Below, piece after piece: positions 9,835 to 18,353 of a stretch of DNA of 64,000 bases (positions are counted from its first letter, which is position 1; each line of letters opens with the position of its first letter). The stretch spans positions 1-64,000 of the forward strand of contig NZ_CALCZQ010000015.1 of assembly GCF_937903345.1 (NCBI RefSeq). Reading direction: 5' to 3'. The translations under genes and the position numbers were made by a program. The DNA comes from an uncultured Emticicia sp. Lineage in GTDB: Bacteria > Bacteroidota > Bacteroidia > Cytophagales > Spirosomataceae. The notes below the pieces were generated by a model, which was not told the DNA's origin, did not search any database, and saw nothing but the letters and a program-made list of their open reading frames with translations.

Positions 9835-11394
9835 TTATAAAGGTATATTTCCGTGTTTTTTACGAGGTAAGCTGGTCGCCTTATTTTCAAGCATTTTAAA
9901 TGCTTTCAAAAGTTTTTCACGCGTCTCAGCTGGATTAATTACCTCGTCGATATATCCACGGTTTGCTGCCTTATATGGATTGGCGAATTTATCGATGTAT
10001 TCATCTATTTTATTTTTTAATTCAACAGCAGAGTCTTCGGCCTCCGAAATCTCTTTTCTAAAAATAATCTCTGCTGCACCTGCTGCACCCATGACTGCAA
10101 TTTCAGCCGAAGTCCAAGCATAATTCATATCAGCACCTATGTGCTTTGAGTTCATTACGCAATATGCACCACCATAAGCTTTACGTGTAATTACAGTTAT
10201 CCTTGGAACAGTTGCCTCGCAGAAAGCATATAGAAGTTTTGCTCCATGCGATATAATACCATTCCATTCTTGGTCAGTGCCTGGCAAAAAACCTGGAACA
10301 TCTTCCAAAACCAAGAGAGGTATATTGTAACAATCACAGAAACGTACAAATCTCGCACCTTTTATACTTGCATTAATATCAAGCACACCCGCCATTATTG
10401 CTGGCTGATTTCCAATTATTCCAATTGAACGTCCGCCGATTCGAGCAAAACCAACAACAATGTTTTCTGCAAAGTTTTTATGTACTTCAAAGAAACTACC
10501 TTCGTCAACCAATTGACCGATTACTTCCCGCATTTCGTAAGGTTGATTTGGATTTTCTGGGATTAAATTATTCAATGCTGGACGTTTTTCATTGCCGTTC
10601 GACTCATAAGGTACAAAAGGAGCTTGTTCTTCACAATTTGAAGGAATGTAGCTCAACAGTTTTTTGATGTCGTTGATACACTCAATTTCATTTGCTGATA
10701 CGAAGTGTGTAACCCCCGATTTTGTGGCGTGGGTCATAGCTCCCCCCAACTCCTCCGAGCTTATATCTTCATGGGTAACGGTTTTTACTACATTTGGTCC
10801 AGTTACAAACATATATGAAGAATTTTCAACCATCAATACATAATCTGTGAGAGCTGGCGAGTAAACCGCTCCGCCAGCACATGGACCCATAATAGCTGAA
10901 ATTTGTGGAATTACGCCTGAGGCGAGTGTGTTTCGGTAAAAAATATCAGCATAACCCGCCAATGAGTTAACCCCTTCTTGGATTCTTGCTCCACCTGAAT
11001 CATTCAAGCCAATTATAGGAGCTCCATTTTTCATGGCCATTTCCATGATTTTACAGATTTTCTCAGCGTAAGTTTCAGAAAGTGAACCTCCAAAAACCGT
11101 AAAATCTTGAGCGAAAACATAAACTAAACGACCAGCAATTGTGCCATAACCAGTCACTACTCCATCACCCAAATAATATTCTTTATCTAGGCCAAAGTCT
11201 GTACTTCTATGAATCACAAGTTTGCCAATTTCTTCAAATGTTTCTTCATCAATTAAAAGTTCTATTCGTTCTCTAGCAGTAAGTTTCAATTTTTTATGTT
11301 GAGCTTCAATTCTTTTCTCTCCTCCACCCAAAAGTGCTTCGTCGTTTTTGCGTTTAAGCGTTTCGAGTTTATCTAAATTTGATTTTGCTGCCAT
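9835..11394 (-). CDS. pccB: Acyl-CoA carboxylase, carboxyltransferase (beta) subunit
   Basis: This 519-residue protein has the full length of propionyl-CoA/methylmalonyl-CoA carboxyltransferase subunits. It has the two crotonase-like halves of that family. The N-terminal half has GGSLSETYAEKICKIMEMA and LNDSGGARIQEGVNSLAGY. The C-terminal half has GFARIGGRSIGIIGNQP, LEDVPGFLPGTDQEWNGIISHGAKLL and ITRKAYGGAYCVMNSKHIG. It would transfer CO2 from biotin to propionyl-CoA or a related acyl-CoA. The biotin carboxylase and biotin carrier subunits are not adjacent, which is common. It could instead act on acetyl- or methylcrotonyl-CoA, but the overall pattern is closest to PccB/MmdA. Confidence 0.9.
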   Translation of the reverse strand: MAAKSNLDKLETLKRKNDEALLGGGEKRIEAQHKKLKLTARERIELLIDEETFEEIGKLVIHRSTDFGLDKEYYLGDGVVTGYGTIAGRLVYVFAQDFTVFGGSLSETYAEKICKIMEMAMKNGAPIIGLNDSGGARIQEGVNSLAGYADIFYRNTLASGVIPQISAIMGPCAGGAVYSPALTDYVLMVENSSYMFVTGPNVVKTVTHEDISSEELGGAMTHATKSGVTHFVSANEIECINDIKKLLSYIPSNCEEQAPFVPYESNGNEKRPALNNLIPENPNQPYEMREVIGQLVDEGSFFEVHKNFAENIVVGFARIGGRSIGIIGNQPAIMAGVLDINASIKGARFVRFCDCYNIPLLVLEDVPGFLPGTDQEWNGIISHGAKLLYAFCEATVPRITVITRKAYGGAYCVMNSKHIGADMNYAWTSAEIAVMGAAGAAEIIFRKEISEAEDSAVELKNKIDEYIDKFANPYKAANRGYIDEVINPAETREKLLKAFKMLENKATSLPRKKHGNIPL

Positions 11395-11559
11395 TATTGT
11401 CTTTGATGTCCGTTGATGTAGACAAATCTAATATATTCTACAATTAAAAAGGTGAGTTATGGGTATCTATTTTATATTTTTAATGCTAAAAAAACATTAC
11501 AAAAGCTTTAATGTATTGTCATTTCAAAGAAATGTCTATACCTGACCTCAAAATATTGA

Positions 11560-12300
11560 TTATAGCGACATCAATTCTTTGAATTTGATTGCTTGTCGAC
11601 GAGAAATTTCAATTTTTTCGGTAATCGTGCCTTTTTCAGTTGTTTTAAAGTTTACTAAAAGCCCTCCCGAAAACCATGGTTCAATTTTGTCAATCCAAGC
11701 CAAATTAATGATATGCTTTCGATTGGCACGAAAATATATTTTGGGGTCCAGTCGTTCTTCGAGGCTGTTTAATGATTTAAGTATCATTGGTTTTTGGTCG
11801 TCAAAGTGCAGACGTACATAATTACCCATTGATTCAAACAAACGCACTTTGCTCAACTTTACGAACCAACACTTTTCTCCATCTTTAACAAAAATTTGGT
11901 CAGATTCGCCTAAAAATTTAACACCTTCTTTGCGTTCTACTTCATGTATTTGCTCTTCTTCTACACGTTGAATTGCATCGGCCAAGCGTTGTATATCAAC
12001 TGGCTTCATCAAATAATCAAGTGCGTTAAACTCAAAAGCTTTCAGTGCATATTCGTCGTAAGCAGTAGTAAAGATAATTTCTGGCACTTTTCCTTCAATT
12101 GCTTCAAGTAGCTGAAAGCCATTTTTTCCAGGCATCTGAATATCTAAAAATAATAAATCAGGTGATAATTCATCAATTAGATTAAGTGCCTCGTCGGCGT
12201 TGGCTGCTTCTCCAATTATTTCAATTTTTGGAAAATTTTCTAACAAACGACGCAATTCATTGCGAGCCAGGCGTTCGTCGTCTATGATAAGTGCTTTCAT
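11560..12300 (-). CDS. LytTR-family response regulator
   Basis: This 246-residue protein has an N-terminal receiver domain with acidic pocket IIDDE, phosphoacceptor Asp53 in FLDIQMPG, a conserved Thr in FTTAYDEYAL and a Lys in YLMKP. From about residue 140 it has a LytTR DNA-binding domain (VRLFESMGNYVRLHF, FRANRKHIINLAWIDKI, ISRRQAIKFKELM). It is transcribed in the same direction as the sensor kinase gene at 12464-13558, which lies upstream, and is almost certainly its partner. LytTR regulators bind direct repeats upstream of target genes; the targets are unknown here. A 15-bp tandem repeat fills the gap between the two genes. Confidence 0.92.
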   Translation of the reverse strand: MKALIIDDERLARNELRRLLENFPKIEIIGEAANADEALNLIDELSPDLLFLDIQMPGKNGFQLLEAIEGKVPEIIFTTAYDEYALKAFEFNALDYLMKPVDIQRLADAIQRVEEEQIHEVERKEGVKFLGESDQIFVKDGEKCWFVKLSKVRLFESMGNYVRLHFDDQKPMILKSLNSLEERLDPKIYFRANRKHIINLAWIDKIEPWFSGGLLVNFKTTEKGTITEKIEISRRQAIKFKELMSL

Positions 12301-12310
12301 TTGTTGATTG

Positions 12311-12414
12311 GTTATTGGTATATAAGTTATTGTAAAATTGGTTATTGGTATATTAGTTATTGGTATATTAGTTATTGGGAAATTGGTAATGGGAAATTGG
12401 TTATTATGAAATTA
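12311..12414. repeat. Seven-unit 15-bp tandem repeat between regulator and kinase genes
   Basis: Units begin at 12311, 12326, 12341, 12356, 12371, 12386 and 12400, each 14 or 15 bases. The consensus is GTTATTGGTATATTA. The units at 12341 and 12356 are identical and the others differ at a few positions. The array sits directly upstream of the response regulator start codon at 12300 on the minus strand and downstream of the kinase stop at 12464. It is too short and spacer-free to be a CRISPR array. Confidence 0.85.
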
Positions 12415-12463
12415 ATTATTACCCTAAACCAGTAACGAATAAGCAGTCTAACAGTAACCAATT

Positions 12464-13558
12464 TTAGCTAGCCGCTCGAATATTTGATGAATCTAGCGAG
12501 ATATTATTATTTTTACTTTCATTGTTTCTGGTTGGAATACCTATTTCTGCACAAACGGTCAGGTGGTCTTCTTGGTATATTTTGAATGACGAATCTGAAC
12601 CGTAAAGAATATCAAGTCGTTGAGCGGTATTTTTTAGCCCAAAACCACCTGATTCAGAATCTGAGTCAGTACTACGTAATTGTCCTGTATTTCTGATTTT
12701 TATTTGAAGTTTATCATTAATTATTTTTGTATTGATCTCGATAAAACCCCAGCTGATAGCTTTTTGGACACCATGTTTAATTGCGTTTTCTACTAAAGTC
12801 TGAAGCATCATTGGTGGCACCTGAATTCCTAATGTATTTTCATCAATAACCCATTTTGATTGAAGTCGCCCTTCGTAACGTACTTTTTCGAGTGCCAAAT
12901 AATCTTCAACCGTGCGAAGTTCTTCTTTGAGCGATATAGTTGTGCGGCGATCAGCGATAAGTGAACTTCTTAGAATATTAGATAGTTGAGTGATAACTTG
13001 TTGGGCTTTGGTGGGGTCTTCGTAAACCAATGCTCTAATGCTATTTAGTACATTGAACATAAAATGAGGGTTCATTTGAGCCTTTAATACTTTAGCTTCT
13101 GATTCTTTAATAGAATTTCGAAGTTTAAGTTGTTCTATTTCTCGCTGTCCTTTTTCTTCAGAATAATGATAAAAAATATAAACCAAAACCCAAACCATTG
13201 TTGGTTTTGAGAGATTTATAAAATACTCAATAGCAAGAATCGGATTTTCGCTCAAAAGTTGGCCTGTATATTTGGCATCAAGTGGAAGATTAAGGGCTAC
13301 CATGAAATCGGTCATAACAAAAACACCTGTGATGACTCTAATAGCCAATTGAGTCATTGGAAGAAGTATCCAATTATAACGCTTGACGATATACCGGAAA
13401 GAATGAGTCAAAAAAATGGCTAAAATTATATTGGCAAATGCTTGAAAAAGCATCTGATTTTCAAAACCATATTGTACTGAATACACAAAAACTTCGTTTC
13501 CGAAATAAAGTGACCAGCCCATAATCTGAAATAACCAATATAATTTATTTTTACTCAT
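12464..13558 (-). CDS. LytS-type sensor histidine kinase (His_kinase/HATPase_c)
   Basis: The start is taken at the ATG at 13558 (MSKNKLYWLFQIMGWSLYFG), giving 364 residues; an upstream ATG at 13585 would add nine residues. The N-terminal third has about four transmembrane helices. A coiled segment then leads to the PF06580 His_kinase box AQMNPHFMFNVLNSIRAL, with the phosphorylatable His at about residue 165. A GHKL ATPase domain follows, with an N-box LQTLVENAIKHGVQ and a glycine-rich GGFGLKNTAQRLDILYG. It would autophosphorylate in response to an unknown membrane signal and pass phosphate to the LytTR regulator encoded downstream. Confidence 0.9.
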   Translation of the reverse strand: MSKNKLYWLFQIMGWSLYFGNEVFVYSVQYGFENQMLFQAFANIILAIFLTHSFRYIVKRYNWILLPMTQLAIRVITGVFVMTDFMVALNLPLDAKYTGQLLSENPILAIEYFINLSKPTMVWVLVYIFYHYSEEKGQREIEQLKLRNSIKESEAKVLKAQMNPHFMFNVLNSIRALVYEDPTKAQQVITQLSNILRSSLIADRRTTISLKEELRTVEDYLALEKVRYEGRLQSKWVIDENTLGIQVPPMMLQTLVENAIKHGVQKAISWGFIEINTKIINDKLQIKIRNTGQLRSTDSDSESGGFGLKNTAQRLDILYGSDSSFKIYQEDHLTVCAEIGIPTRNNESKNNNISLDSSNIRAAS

Positions 13559-13622
13559 AATGACATGATTGAATTTTTGATTCAAAAATATAAGTTAAAA
13601 GTCAACATCATAATAAAAATAC

Positions 13623-13652
13623 AGAAAACCCGACTAAAAAGACGGGTTTTCT
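13623..13652 (-). terminator. Hairpin terminator after the histidine phosphatase gene
   Basis: Ten-base arms AGAAAACCCG (13623-13632) and CGGGTTTTCT (13643-13652) pair perfectly around a 10-base loop. The hairpin lies 35 bases after the stop codon of the minus-strand gene at 13688 and before the kinase gene. Confidence 0.75.
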
Positions 13653-13687
13653 ACATCAATGGGAAAATGATTCGATAAGCGGACATA

Positions 13688-14326
13688 TTATTTTACCAAG
13701 AGTTTGGTCAAATGTTCGGTATTGTTGGCCAAATCAAGACTAAACCTTTGCGTTTGGTAATCATAGATTAGGCGATAAAGGCATAAATTGCTATGATTAA
13801 AGCTGTCCATTGCAGAAAGAGGAAGGTCAAGCAAGTGAGTAAGTAAAATTCTTATTGCACGTCCGTGCATGGCTACTAAAATCATTTTTTCGTCAGAACG
13901 AGCAATTATTTCTTTAAAAGCCAATTTTTGACGATCCAATACTTGCTCTGGGGTTTCACCACCAATAGCTGCTGGAATATCAGTTTTACCATTGCCCCAA
14001 TTAGTGATAATTTCTAGATAATTTTCGTCTTCAAGATAATTTGGTACCTTTCCTTCTTTTTCACCCCAACTTATTTCATTGAGGCCCTCAAATTGCTCGT
14101 AAGGAATACCAAGATTGATGAACTCTTGAACTGATTGCACCGTACGGCGTAGCTTCGAAGTATATATTTTATCAAACTTAATATCCTGATAGTCATCATA
14201 AAATGCCTTTGCCTGTAAATAGCCCAGTTCGTTTAAGTCTGAGTCTATACCACTTCCCTGAACAACTCCTTGGCGATTGAACTCAGTTTCTCCATGACGA
14301 ATCAAATAAATTGTTTTGGTAAGCAA
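13688..14326 (-). CDS. Histidine phosphatase family protein (phosphoglycerate mutase-like)
   Basis: This 212-residue protein carries the family signature YLIRHGETEFN close to the N-terminus, with the catalytic His in RHG. It also has an Arg in SKLRRTVQS, the acidic residue region LNEISWGEKEG and the second catalytic His in VAMHGRAIRILLTHLL. It would hydrolyse a phosphomonoester such as alpha-ribazole phosphate or a sugar phosphate; the substrate is not predictable. The start appears to be TTG at 14326: no ATG lies between the preceding in-frame stop and the RHG motif. The gene is followed by a hairpin terminator and seems monocistronic. Confidence 0.87.
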   Translation of the reverse strand: MLTKTIYLIRHGETEFNRQGVVQGSGIDSDLNELGYLQAKAFYDDYQDIKFDKIYTSKLRRTVQSVQEFINLGIPYEQFEGLNEISWGEKEGKVPNYLEDENYLEIITNWGNGKTDIPAAIGGETPEQVLDRQKLAFKEIIARSDEKMILVAMHGRAIRILLTHLLDLPLSAMDSFNHSNLCLYRLIYDYQTQRFSLDLANNTEHLTKLLVK

Positions 14327-14478
14327 AATATCAGTATTTAAAATTGAAACTATCTAAAACAAACCTTAGTTTTGACCTCAAAACCAATAAAGTAGCAAAA
14401 TTACATAATATTAAACGTTAACGTTAGGCAACACTATAAATTTTGAAATTTTTTAATATAACAAAACATCAATTAATA

Positions 14479-14898
14479 ATGATATTTAAGCATAAGTTTG
14501 ATTTGACAAAACAATTTGGTGAAGTTTCAATGGGTGATCATTTGGGAATTGAATTTGTGGAAATAGGAGAAGATTTTGTTTCCGCCAGAATGCCCGTCGA
14601 CCACCGAACCAAACAGCCTTTTGGAATTCTACATGGGGGAGCATCGGTGGTTTTGGCTGAAACACTTGGAAGTATGGCTTCAGTAATGGTATTGGATGAT
14701 ATGGAAAAACAAAGGGCAGTTGGTTTAGAAATTAATGCCAATCACATTCGTTCTGTTAGCAGTGGCTGGGTTTATGGAAAAGCAACTCCAATTCATATTG
14801 GTCGTACAACTCATATTTGGGATATAAGAATTACTTCTGAAGAGCAAAAACTTGTATGTATTGTGCGTCTCACGGTTGCTGTTATTGATGCAAAATGA
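14479..14898 (+). CDS. PaaI/YbgC-type hotdog thioesterase
   Basis: The start chosen is the ATG at 14479 (MIFKHKFDLTKQFG), giving 139 residues, the usual size for the family; the upstream ATG at 14443 adds 12 residues unlike family N-termini. The hotdog core shows HRTKQPFGILHGGASVVLAETLGSMA (as PFGILHGGASVVLAE), where the HGG motif and the Glu in LAE match acyl-CoA thioesterases of the PaaI/MenI group. It ends in strands VRLTVAVID. It would hydrolyse an aryl- or acyl-CoA in the cytoplasm, and 1,4-dihydroxy-2-naphthoyl-CoA hydrolase (menaquinone pathway) is a plausible role. There is no menaquinone gene nearby, so this stays open. Confidence 0.82.
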   Translation: MIFKHKFDLTKQFGEVSMGDHLGIEFVEIGEDFVSARMPVDHRTKQPFGILHGGASVVLAETLGSMASVMVLDDMEKQRAVGLEINANHIRSVSSGWVYGKATPIHIGRTTHIWDIRITSEEQKLVCIVRLTVAVIDAK

Positions 14899-15233
14899 TG
14901 CTAACTGTTTGATTTTTATCCTGTTACTTATAGTTTTTGTATCGAAATAAAATAAATGAGATGCGAGGCGGTTCGCTGTTGCGACGGTTTTTCAGGGCGA
15001 TGATTCGCCACACTTAAGGTCCAATAGGATGAGGTTTCGCCACATCGATAAATGCCTGATTATCAATAAATAAATTGATAAATCCTTGTCTTTTATTTTC
15101 GTTTCGGTACTATTTAAAGTATGAAAATTAGTGTTATTTTATTTGAATTACTCATCCAACACTTTCAAATAGATTGAAAAATTTGATACTTTTATATCGC
15201 TAATTAAAAAAACTAAATCGTGTTAAACAAATC
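14899..15233. other. Intergenic region with a GC-rich patch
   Basis: The 335-base gap before the SDR gene contains an unusually GC-rich patch at about 14955-15055, with a small hairpin (GGCGA-TGAT-TCGCC near 14996). The patch has no open frame and does not fold into a tRNA cloverleaf by eye. A related word (GCGACGG) appears at about 20580 upstream of another gene. It may be an intergenic repeat, but two short matches are not enough to define it. Confidence 0.35.
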
Positions 15234-16001
15234 ATGCAAAACAAACTTTTCAATAATCAAGTCGCCATCGTTACTGGAGCGGGCGTAGGCATCGGTTTTG
15301 AAGTGGCTCGTCAACTTGCTGCACAAGGTGCAAAGGTAGTTTTAAATGATATTGATGTAGATTTGGCGAATTTGGCCACTAAAAAAATCAATGATAATAG
15401 CGGAATTTGCGAGGCATTCGGCGGAGATATTTCAGAAATAAAAACCATCGAAGACATTGTGGAATTTACAGTAAAAACGTTTGGAAAATTAGATATTTTG
15501 GTGGCAAATGCAGGAATTACGACTTTCGGAGGTTTCTTAGAATATCAACCTGAATCAATGAATAAATTGCTGCAAGTCAACCTTTTCGGAACGTTTTTCT
15601 TGACACAAGCCGCCGCCAAACAAATGGTTTTGCAGGGGCATGGCGGAAGTATTTTGCTTACATCATCAGTCACTGCACATGCAGCACACCTCAATTTGGC
15701 GGCTTACGGAATGACCAAAGCCGCCATTGACCAATTGTCCAAAAACCTAATTGTAGATTTGGCACCCCACAAAATCAATATTAATACAATAGTACCGGGG
15801 GCAACTCTAACCGAACGAACACTTGAAGACGCCGAGTACATCAAAACCTGGTCGAGAATTACACCTTCGGGCAGACCAGCAACCGTTGAAGACATCGCTA
15901 ATGCCGCTTTGTTTTTGGTTTCACCCTTATCTAGGCAAATCATGGGTCAAAATCTTGTCATTGATGGTGGTTGGGTTTCAGTGGGGGTTTCACCTTATTA
16001 G
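15234..16001 (+). CDS. SDR-family oxidoreductase
   Basis: This 255-residue classical short-chain dehydrogenase has the cofactor motif TGAGVGIG (residues 14-21), the structural motif VANAGIT, a catalytic Ser in LLTSSVTA and the Tyr-Lys pair in YGMTKAA. A C-terminal substrate loop precedes NLVIDGGW. Asp in LNDIDVD after the second strand suggests NAD(H) preference. Members of this group include 3-oxoacyl-ACP reductases and sugar or sugar-acid dehydrogenases; the substrate cannot be read from sequence. A similar SDR lies at 18354, within the same co-directional run as a ThuA-like protein and an MFS transporter. Confidence 0.88.
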   Translation: MQNKLFNNQVAIVTGAGVGIGFEVARQLAAQGAKVVLNDIDVDLANLATKKINDNSGICEAFGGDISEIKTIEDIVEFTVKTFGKLDILVANAGITTFGGFLEYQPESMNKLLQVNLFGTFFLTQAAAKQMVLQGHGGSILLTSSVTAHAAHLNLAAYGMTKAAIDQLSKNLIVDLAPHKININTIVPGATLTERTLEDAEYIKTWSRITPSGRPATVEDIANAALFLVSPLSRQIMGQNLVIDGGWVSVGVSPY

Positions 16002-16464
16002 CTTATCAAATATGGTATTGGTAGAAATTAAGAGTTTGTAACATGAGTCTTACTTCTCTGGTACTATTACCAAAATATATAATTAAAACGTTTATTTTTA
16101 ATGGTTTTTTCTACTAAACTTAAAAAAAAGTGTCAATTCAAATTGTCTTAAAAAAGCAGATTTTATCGAACTTGTTATTTCTGTGTTTTTATTAGAAAAT
16201 TATAAAAGACATTTGTTAGAAATTATACTATTGCCATAAATAAAAAACCGAAAAGTAAACAAAGTACGTTCTGTTTTTACCTTAAACTATGGAATTAAGT
16301 TCAAACTGAATAAATTAGGGTAGGATTTTTTTGAGAAACAAGCATGTTCCTACAAAAAGGCAATGATTCAATTTAAAATTTGTGCCAAACATTAATCTTG
16401 TCGATTAAATTGACTTGGAAAAACAATTAACCTAAACTAACAAAAAGATTAATACGATAAAAAA
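16002..16464. other. Intergenic region, nothing recognised
   Basis: This AT-rich gap of about 460 bases lies between two plus-strand genes. I see no conserved frame, no hairpin terminator with a T-tract and no repeat worth noting. Confidence 0.4.
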
Positions 16465-17106
16465 ATGAATCCTAAGCTTGACTTTTTTTTTGAGAAAACC
16501 ACAAAATGGCAAGAAGAATTATTGAAATTAAGAGAAATCGTTCTTGATTGCGGCCTGAATGAAGAATTAAAATGGGGCCAACCTTGCTATACTCTTAACA
16601 AAACCAATGTTATCATGCTTGGTGGATTTAAAGATTACTGTTTTATCAGTTTTCTTAAAGGAGTGTTATTGCATGATTCAGAAAATATGCTTCAAAAACC
16701 TGGTGAAAATACGCAGTCGGGGCGTATCATTCCATTTATTGATATTCAGACAATAATTGATATGAATCAAACTTTGAAAGCATATATTTATGAGGCGATT
16801 GAAATTGAAAAAGCAGGTTTAAAAGTAACATCTATTGGCAAAGGTGAATTAGTATTTCCAGATGAGTTGTTACAAAAATTTGAATCTGATCCAACCTTTA
16901 AAGTTGCATTTGAAGCATTGACACCAGGCAGACAAAGAGCCTACAATATCTATTTTTCGGGAGCTAAACAGTCGAAATCTCGAGTGTCGAGGATAGAAAG
17001 CTATGTCCAAAGAATCCTTAGCGGAAAAGGCTTTAATGATTGCACTTGTGGGCTATCAAAAAGGCTTCCCAATTGTGATGGCTCGCATAAATACATTAAT
17101 ACCTAA
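16465..17106 (+). CDS. YdeI/OmdA-like protein with DUF1801 domain and C-terminal CDGSH motif
   Basis: This 213-residue protein opens with a DUF1801-type domain (WQEELLKLREIVLDCGLNEELKWGQPCYT split as LREIVLDCGLNEELKWGQPC; then GGFKDYCFISFLKGVLL). It continues into the YdeI/OmdA-like helical part (FPDELLQKFESDPTFKVAF, LTPGRQRAYNIYFSGAKQSK, SRVSRIESYVQRIL). The last 21 residues contain C-T-C-G-L-S-K-R-L-P-N-C-D-G-S-H at 193-208. This matches CxCx2Sx3PxCDGxH, the signature that binds a [2Fe-2S] cluster in mitoNEET-like proteins through three Cys and one His. OmdA-like proteins are linked to bacteriocin and stress resistance in other bacteria; the role here is unknown. Confidence 0.82.
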   Translation: MNPKLDFFFEKTTKWQEELLKLREIVLDCGLNEELKWGQPCYTLNKTNVIMLGGFKDYCFISFLKGVLLHDSENMLQKPGENTQSGRIIPFIDIQTIIDMNQTLKAYIYEAIEIEKAGLKVTSIGKGELVFPDELLQKFESDPTFKVAFEALTPGRQRAYNIYFSGAKQSKSRVSRIESYVQRILSGKGFNDCTCGLSKRLPNCDGSHKYINT

Positions 17107-17436
17107 TTTTTAAAAATACAAAAACATGGTGGGAATTTTAATTGATTTCATTAATTGTTCTCGGGTTGGGTAAGGTTCGTCTATGCCTTAAAAAGGATAA
17201 GTTTAATAATTAAAATGAAATTTAAAATAAGTAACGAGACACAAGAAATGAGTTGCAGAATTCGAAACGCTTTAACGTTACGATAAAAGATTGAATATCA
17301 ACACATTAATTAATATATTTTTTGTAGATTATTTTCGTCTAAATACTTATATTATCTAAAAATTAGACTATAATTTAAAATTATTTTATATTTGAGAGGT
17401 AAATGTTTTTTTGCCTTTCAACCACTATTCTTCCAA
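17107..17436. other. Intergenic region before the ThuA-like gene
   Basis: This gap of about 330 bases is AT-rich and contains no recognisable gene. Its only notable element is the promoter-like word at 17387-17394, listed separately. Confidence 0.4.
17387..17394 (+). promoter_or_regulatory. Bacteroidota-type -7 element TATATTTG
   Basis: The word fits the Bacteroidota primary-sigma consensus TAnnTTTG and lies 43 bases before the ATG at 17437. It overlaps a TTG at 17392 that could be read as an upstream start, which argues for the ATG as the true start. A clear TTTG -33 word is not visible. Confidence 0.4.
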
Positions 17437-18294
17437 ATGAAAAAAGGCTTAAAAATCATCCTTTGGTCAGTGCTGACTATCATGATATTACTCGGCATAA
17501 TCATGACTGTGTTTATATATAAAATAAAAAATGGTTTCCCAGTTTTTTATGAAACCGAGGCTCCTAAAATTACTTTTCCTGCCAATCAAGCTGCGGTGTT
17601 ATTATTCTCAAAAACTACCGGATTTCGTCATGGTGCTTCCATTGATTCATCAAAGCCAATTATTGCCGATTTAGCTAAGAAAAACAATTGGTTTCTTTAC
17701 GAAACTGAAGATGGTGGTGTTTTTAATGCCGAACAACTTTCAAAATTTAAAACCATCATTTTCAATAATTCGACTGGCAGAGTATTGAATGATGAACAAC
17801 AAAAAGCTTTAGAGCAATACGTAGAAAATGGCGGAAGTTTGATAGGTATTCATGGTTCGGGGGATAATTCTCATCATTGGGATTGGTACGTACAGCATTT
17901 GCTTGGGGCAGAATTTTCGCATCATCCGATAAATCCACAATTTCAGAAAACTAATGTTTTATTAGAACCAAAAGCAGATAGTTTGATTACCTCACAAATT
18001 TCTCAGCCTTGGAGTCATACCGACGAATGGTATGTGTTTTTTGAAAATCCGCGTAAAAAAGGCTTCACTATTTTATATACAATTGATGGCGAAACTATCA
18101 TTCCAAATGGCGATGTGCCGTTTTTGGCAAATGGCAAAACTTTCGGTATGGGTAAAGATCATCCTGTGGCATGGTGTAAAAAAATTGAAAAAGGTAAAAC
18201 TTTTTATACTTCAATGGGGCATGACGAATCTGTTTGGAAAGATCGAAATTTCATTCAACTTATTGAAAACGCAATCAATTGGACCTTAAAATAA
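17437..18294 (+). CDS. ThuA-like domain protein, membrane-anchored
   Basis: Starting at the ATG at 17437, this 285-residue protein begins with a single hydrophobic anchor or signal (IILWSVLTIMILLGIIMTVF). It then has a class I glutamine-amidotransferase-like ThuA domain: AAVLLFSKTTGFRHGASI, YVENGGSLIGIHGSGDNSHHWDWYVQHLLGAEFSHHP (seen as GGSLIGIHGSGD and LLGAEFSHHP), and VAWCKKIEKGKTFYTSMGHDESVW. ThuA-family proteins are tied to trehalose/sucrose and 3-keto-sugar metabolism in rhizobia, but their chemistry is unsettled. The anchor puts the domain outside the cytoplasmic membrane. It is followed by SDR and MFS genes on the same strand, possibly one operon. Confidence 0.85.
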   Translation: MKKGLKIILWSVLTIMILLGIIMTVFIYKIKNGFPVFYETEAPKITFPANQAAVLLFSKTTGFRHGASIDSSKPIIADLAKKNNWFLYETEDGGVFNAEQLSKFKTIIFNNSTGRVLNDEQQKALEQYVENGGSLIGIHGSGDNSHHWDWYVQHLLGAEFSHHPINPQFQKTNVLLEPKADSLITSQISQPWSHTDEWYVFFENPRKKGFTILYTIDGETIIPNGDVPFLANGKTFGMGKDHPVAWCKKIEKGKTFYTSMGHDESVWKDRNFIQLIENAINWTLK

Positions 18295-18353
18295 TTTCAA
18301 ATTACCACGTAAATATGTTTGATGCAAGGTCTAAAAAATCATGAATAAATAAG

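Noticed and set aside
12311..12414. CRISPR array
   Set aside because: Units are 14-15 bases with no unique spacers and no cas genes nearby.
14955..15055. tRNA or structured RNA in the GC-rich patch
   Set aside because: No cloverleaf with a T-loop and anticodon arm can be drawn; only one small hairpin is present.
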